A stretch of 52,912 nucleotides of DNA. Source: Bacteroidales bacterium UBA1794. GTDB lineage: Bacteria > Bacteroidota > Bacteroidia > Bacteroidales > Bacteroidaceae. Positions 51,530 to 52,912 of the stretch are shown here, piece after piece (the first letter of the stretch is position 1; every line of letters begins with the position of its first letter). Both the position numbers and the translations under genes were made by a program. The notes below the pieces were generated by a model. The model searched no databases. It was given only the letters and a program-made list of their open reading frames with translations, and was not told the origin of the DNA. The stretch spans positions 1-52,912 of the forward strand of contig DCFW01000025.1 in assembly GCA_002315435.1 (NCBI GenBank). The letters are read 5' to 3'.

Positions 51530-52642
51530 TTAGAATGTGTTGGTTTGGGTCAATTTTACAACCCAGTCACTTACATCTACGGTTAGAGAAACAGCAGCTT
51601 GATCAATCGTACCCGATACGTCAATCACGCCTTTAGAAGTGATCACAGCTGCCAAGGTGTATGATTGATTCGCACCGATTGCGCCATCCGTACCGGCAGG
51701 AGTTGTGGATGATCCCGAAAATACGGTATTGGCTGTTGCATGGTTAATGATGATCGGATAATAAACCTGTACTGGAGTTTTGTCAATGGTGCTTCCATTG
51801 GGATCTTTCACAAAAGTTCCCCCAATGATCAGCTCCGTGCGGTTTGATTGATCAACATTCGGGAACGTAAAGAATGTATAATTGGGAGTATAATCTGTAG
51901 TCGTTATGGCTTGGCTCACTGTACCCGAGCTTAAATAAGCCTTGGGAGAACCCACACCTGTTTGTCCCTGTACCAAATTACCGCTCACATTGGGAGTAGT
52001 AACATTGAATTGAGCGACTGAAGGGACGTGATACATAAATACCTCGGTCATGGTGAAGGTGGCATTTGGGTAAGCGCCCGTTGGAGAAAAGGCTGTTTTC
52101 ACCGAAGACAACACAATCTTTGAAACCAAACGAGTCAAATGCACCGTTCCGGAACCGTTTGTACCGGTTATTGTCACACCACCTTCGCCAACCATTGGTA
52201 AAGCTGTGTTATATTGTTTGGCACCGGCTGTACCGCTGGCTGTTGGTGTTGCCGTCAAATCCAAATTGGCTGCCACACTTCTGAAATCGCTTATTTGGTT
52301 CACTGCGCTAAATGCACCGGCTGGCGCATTGGCTGCTATGATTGCCTGAGTAACCTGAGTGGTACCCGTCACTTTAGCCACTCCTCCTGTAAAATTGGCA
52401 TCACCGCTCGACAAGTCGGTAATGGTCACTTTATTGCCGCCGGCATCGAACAAACCCACCGTTATACGATTGATGTTGGCTTCGTCACCCGTTACATCTG
52501 CCGACGTACGCGACAACGGACTTCCTTTTAAACTGATACTGAATACCGCAGGGCTACCCGGAGGTACTTCTTCGCTGTTCTTGCAGGATGCCAATAAACC
52601 GATTGACAGAATACCTGCTACAAATAACTTACTGATTCTCAT
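51530..52642 (-). CDS. FimA/Mfa1-type major fimbrillin
   Basis: 370 aa from ATG 52642 (a GTG 16 codons earlier is rejected). Lipobox LLASC. Like other type V pilins it would be exported as a lipoprotein, cut near an Arg (PLSRTSADVTGDEANINRITVGLFD) and polymerised by donor-strand exchange with the exposed groove. The C-terminal strand VSLTVDVSDWVVKLTQTNTF is a likely donor or locking strand. Ala/Thr/Val/Gly rich and low in charge, as usual for fimbrillins. Confidence 0.85.
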   Translation of the reverse strand: MRISKLFVAGILSIGLLASCKNSEEVPPGSPAVFSISLKGSPLSRTSADVTGDEANINRITVGLFDAGGNKVTITDLSSGDANFTGGVAKVTGTTQVTQAIIAANAPAGAFSAVNQISDFRSVAANLDLTATPTASGTAGAKQYNTALPMVGEGGVTITGTNGSGTVHLTRLVSKIVLSSVKTAFSPTGAYPNATFTMTEVFMYHVPSVAQFNVTTPNVSGNLVQGQTGVGSPKAYLSSGTVSQAITTTDYTPNYTFFTFPNVDQSNRTELIIGGTFVKDPNGSTIDKTPVQVYYPIIINHATANTVFSGSSTTPAGTDGAIGANQSYTLAAVITSKGVIDVSGTIDQAAVSLTVDVSDWVVKLTQTNTF

Positions 52643-52700
52643 ACGTTTTTTCTTTATTATATTTCTATTATCTATTTGATTCGTAAGCACATTTTATTCC

Positions 52701-52912
52701 TTACCTCTTTTCCTCTCTCAAGTATTTCAACACGACACTTGCCGGCTCCACACCGGCTGCCTGAGCCATTTGCAAGTAAACCTCAGCTTTGTCTTTGTTA
52801 CCTTCCAACAAGTAAAGAAGCCCCATGTTGTTGTAAGCTCTAGGATCTGTTTGCCAGCGAAGCAAGTATTTACGAGCTAGTTTGGTCTCTCTGCGAGTTA
52901 AAGCCACTGCAG
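52701..52912 (-). CDS. C-terminal part of a TPR protein (DUF3868-type), cut by the window end
   Basis: The last 70 codons of a longer gene; the frame is still open at the window edge and the GTG at 52907 is not a believable start. One TPR repeat is clear: DPRAYNNMGLLYLLEGNKDKAEVYLQMAQAAG. In Bacteroides fimbrial operons a TPR-bearing DUF3868 protein usually precedes the major fimbrillin, which fits the order here. Confidence 0.75.
   Translation of the reverse strand, partial: AVALTRRETKLARKYLLRWQTDPRAYNNMGLLYLLEGNKDKAEVYLQMAQAAGVEPASVVLKYLREEKR

Noticed and set aside
1..52912. CRISPR array
   Set aside because: No regularly spaced direct repeats of 25-40 bp and no cas genes were seen.

Overview
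The window looks like chromosome of a member of the order Bacteroidales, most likely a Bacteroides-type gut or anaerobic species. Reasons: AT-rich DNA; many promoters of the Bacteroides type (-7 TAnnTTTG, sometimes with a TTTG about 19 bp upstream); few Shine-Dalgarno sequences; a trpBEGDCFA operon; a thiamine operon made of a TonB receptor, PnuT and thiamine pyrophosphokinase behind a TPP riboswitch; a lysS-gpsA-pgi cluster; AsnA-type asparagine synthetase; and a FimA/Mfa-type (type V) fimbrial locus.

Layout. 1-1.3 kb is a gene graveyard with inverted repeats, a lone lipoprotein leader and an rtcB remnant. 1.4-3.4 kb (minus) holds a methyltransferase and a lipoprotein serpin. 3.7-7.9 kb (plus) holds a PepSY-type membrane protein behind a Fur-box-like site, then the TPP-riboswitch thiamine uptake operon. 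8.0-14.6 kb is the tryptophan operon, preceded by a leader peptide with tandem Trp codons and a terminator (an attenuator). 14.8-17.2 kb holds a YhcH/EbgC-like protein, a LuxR-type regulator and mnmA. Then come cysK (minus), an NlpE-like lipoprotein (plus), a composite palindromic repeat, and a minus-strand operon of an RND efflux pump with an LpxA-type acyltransferase at its end. 26.6-38.2 kb is housekeeping: tRNA-Ser(GGA), ferritin, a PHP phosphatase, a double FMN-binding polyferredoxin protein, aroC, lysS-gpsA-pgi, a HAD phosphatase, ung-asnA and tRNA-Arg(CCG). 38.2-43.5 kb holds a relic of a VirE/BT4734-type primase gene, a nucleoside-hydrolase-like lipoprotein or exported protein with a GH2 glycosidase, and a DUF535 protein.

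43.6-52.9 kb (all minus strand) is the accessory end. It contains an intact BT4734/DUF3987 primase-like gene, a striking 18-bp-arm palindrome, a small ORF interrupted by one TAG, an unrecognised 285-aa protein, a structured 78-nt intergenic element, a stand-alone MutS domain-I protein, and a fimbrial operon: TPR protein (cut by the window edge), FimA-type fimbrillin, Mfa2/FimB-type anchor, and a large putative tip protein.

The most interesting possibility is this last block. The tip protein ends in a C-type-lectin-like (FGE/DUF1566-like) domain with the closing sequence typical of variable proteins of diversity-generating retroelements (DGRs), and the next gene is a MutS-like protein of the kind described as a DGR accessory. 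No reverse transcriptase and no template repeat was found in the window, so if this is a DGR its engine lies elsewhere in the genome or has been lost. Two strong RNA hairpins lie between anchor and tip genes and may set the amount of tip protein.
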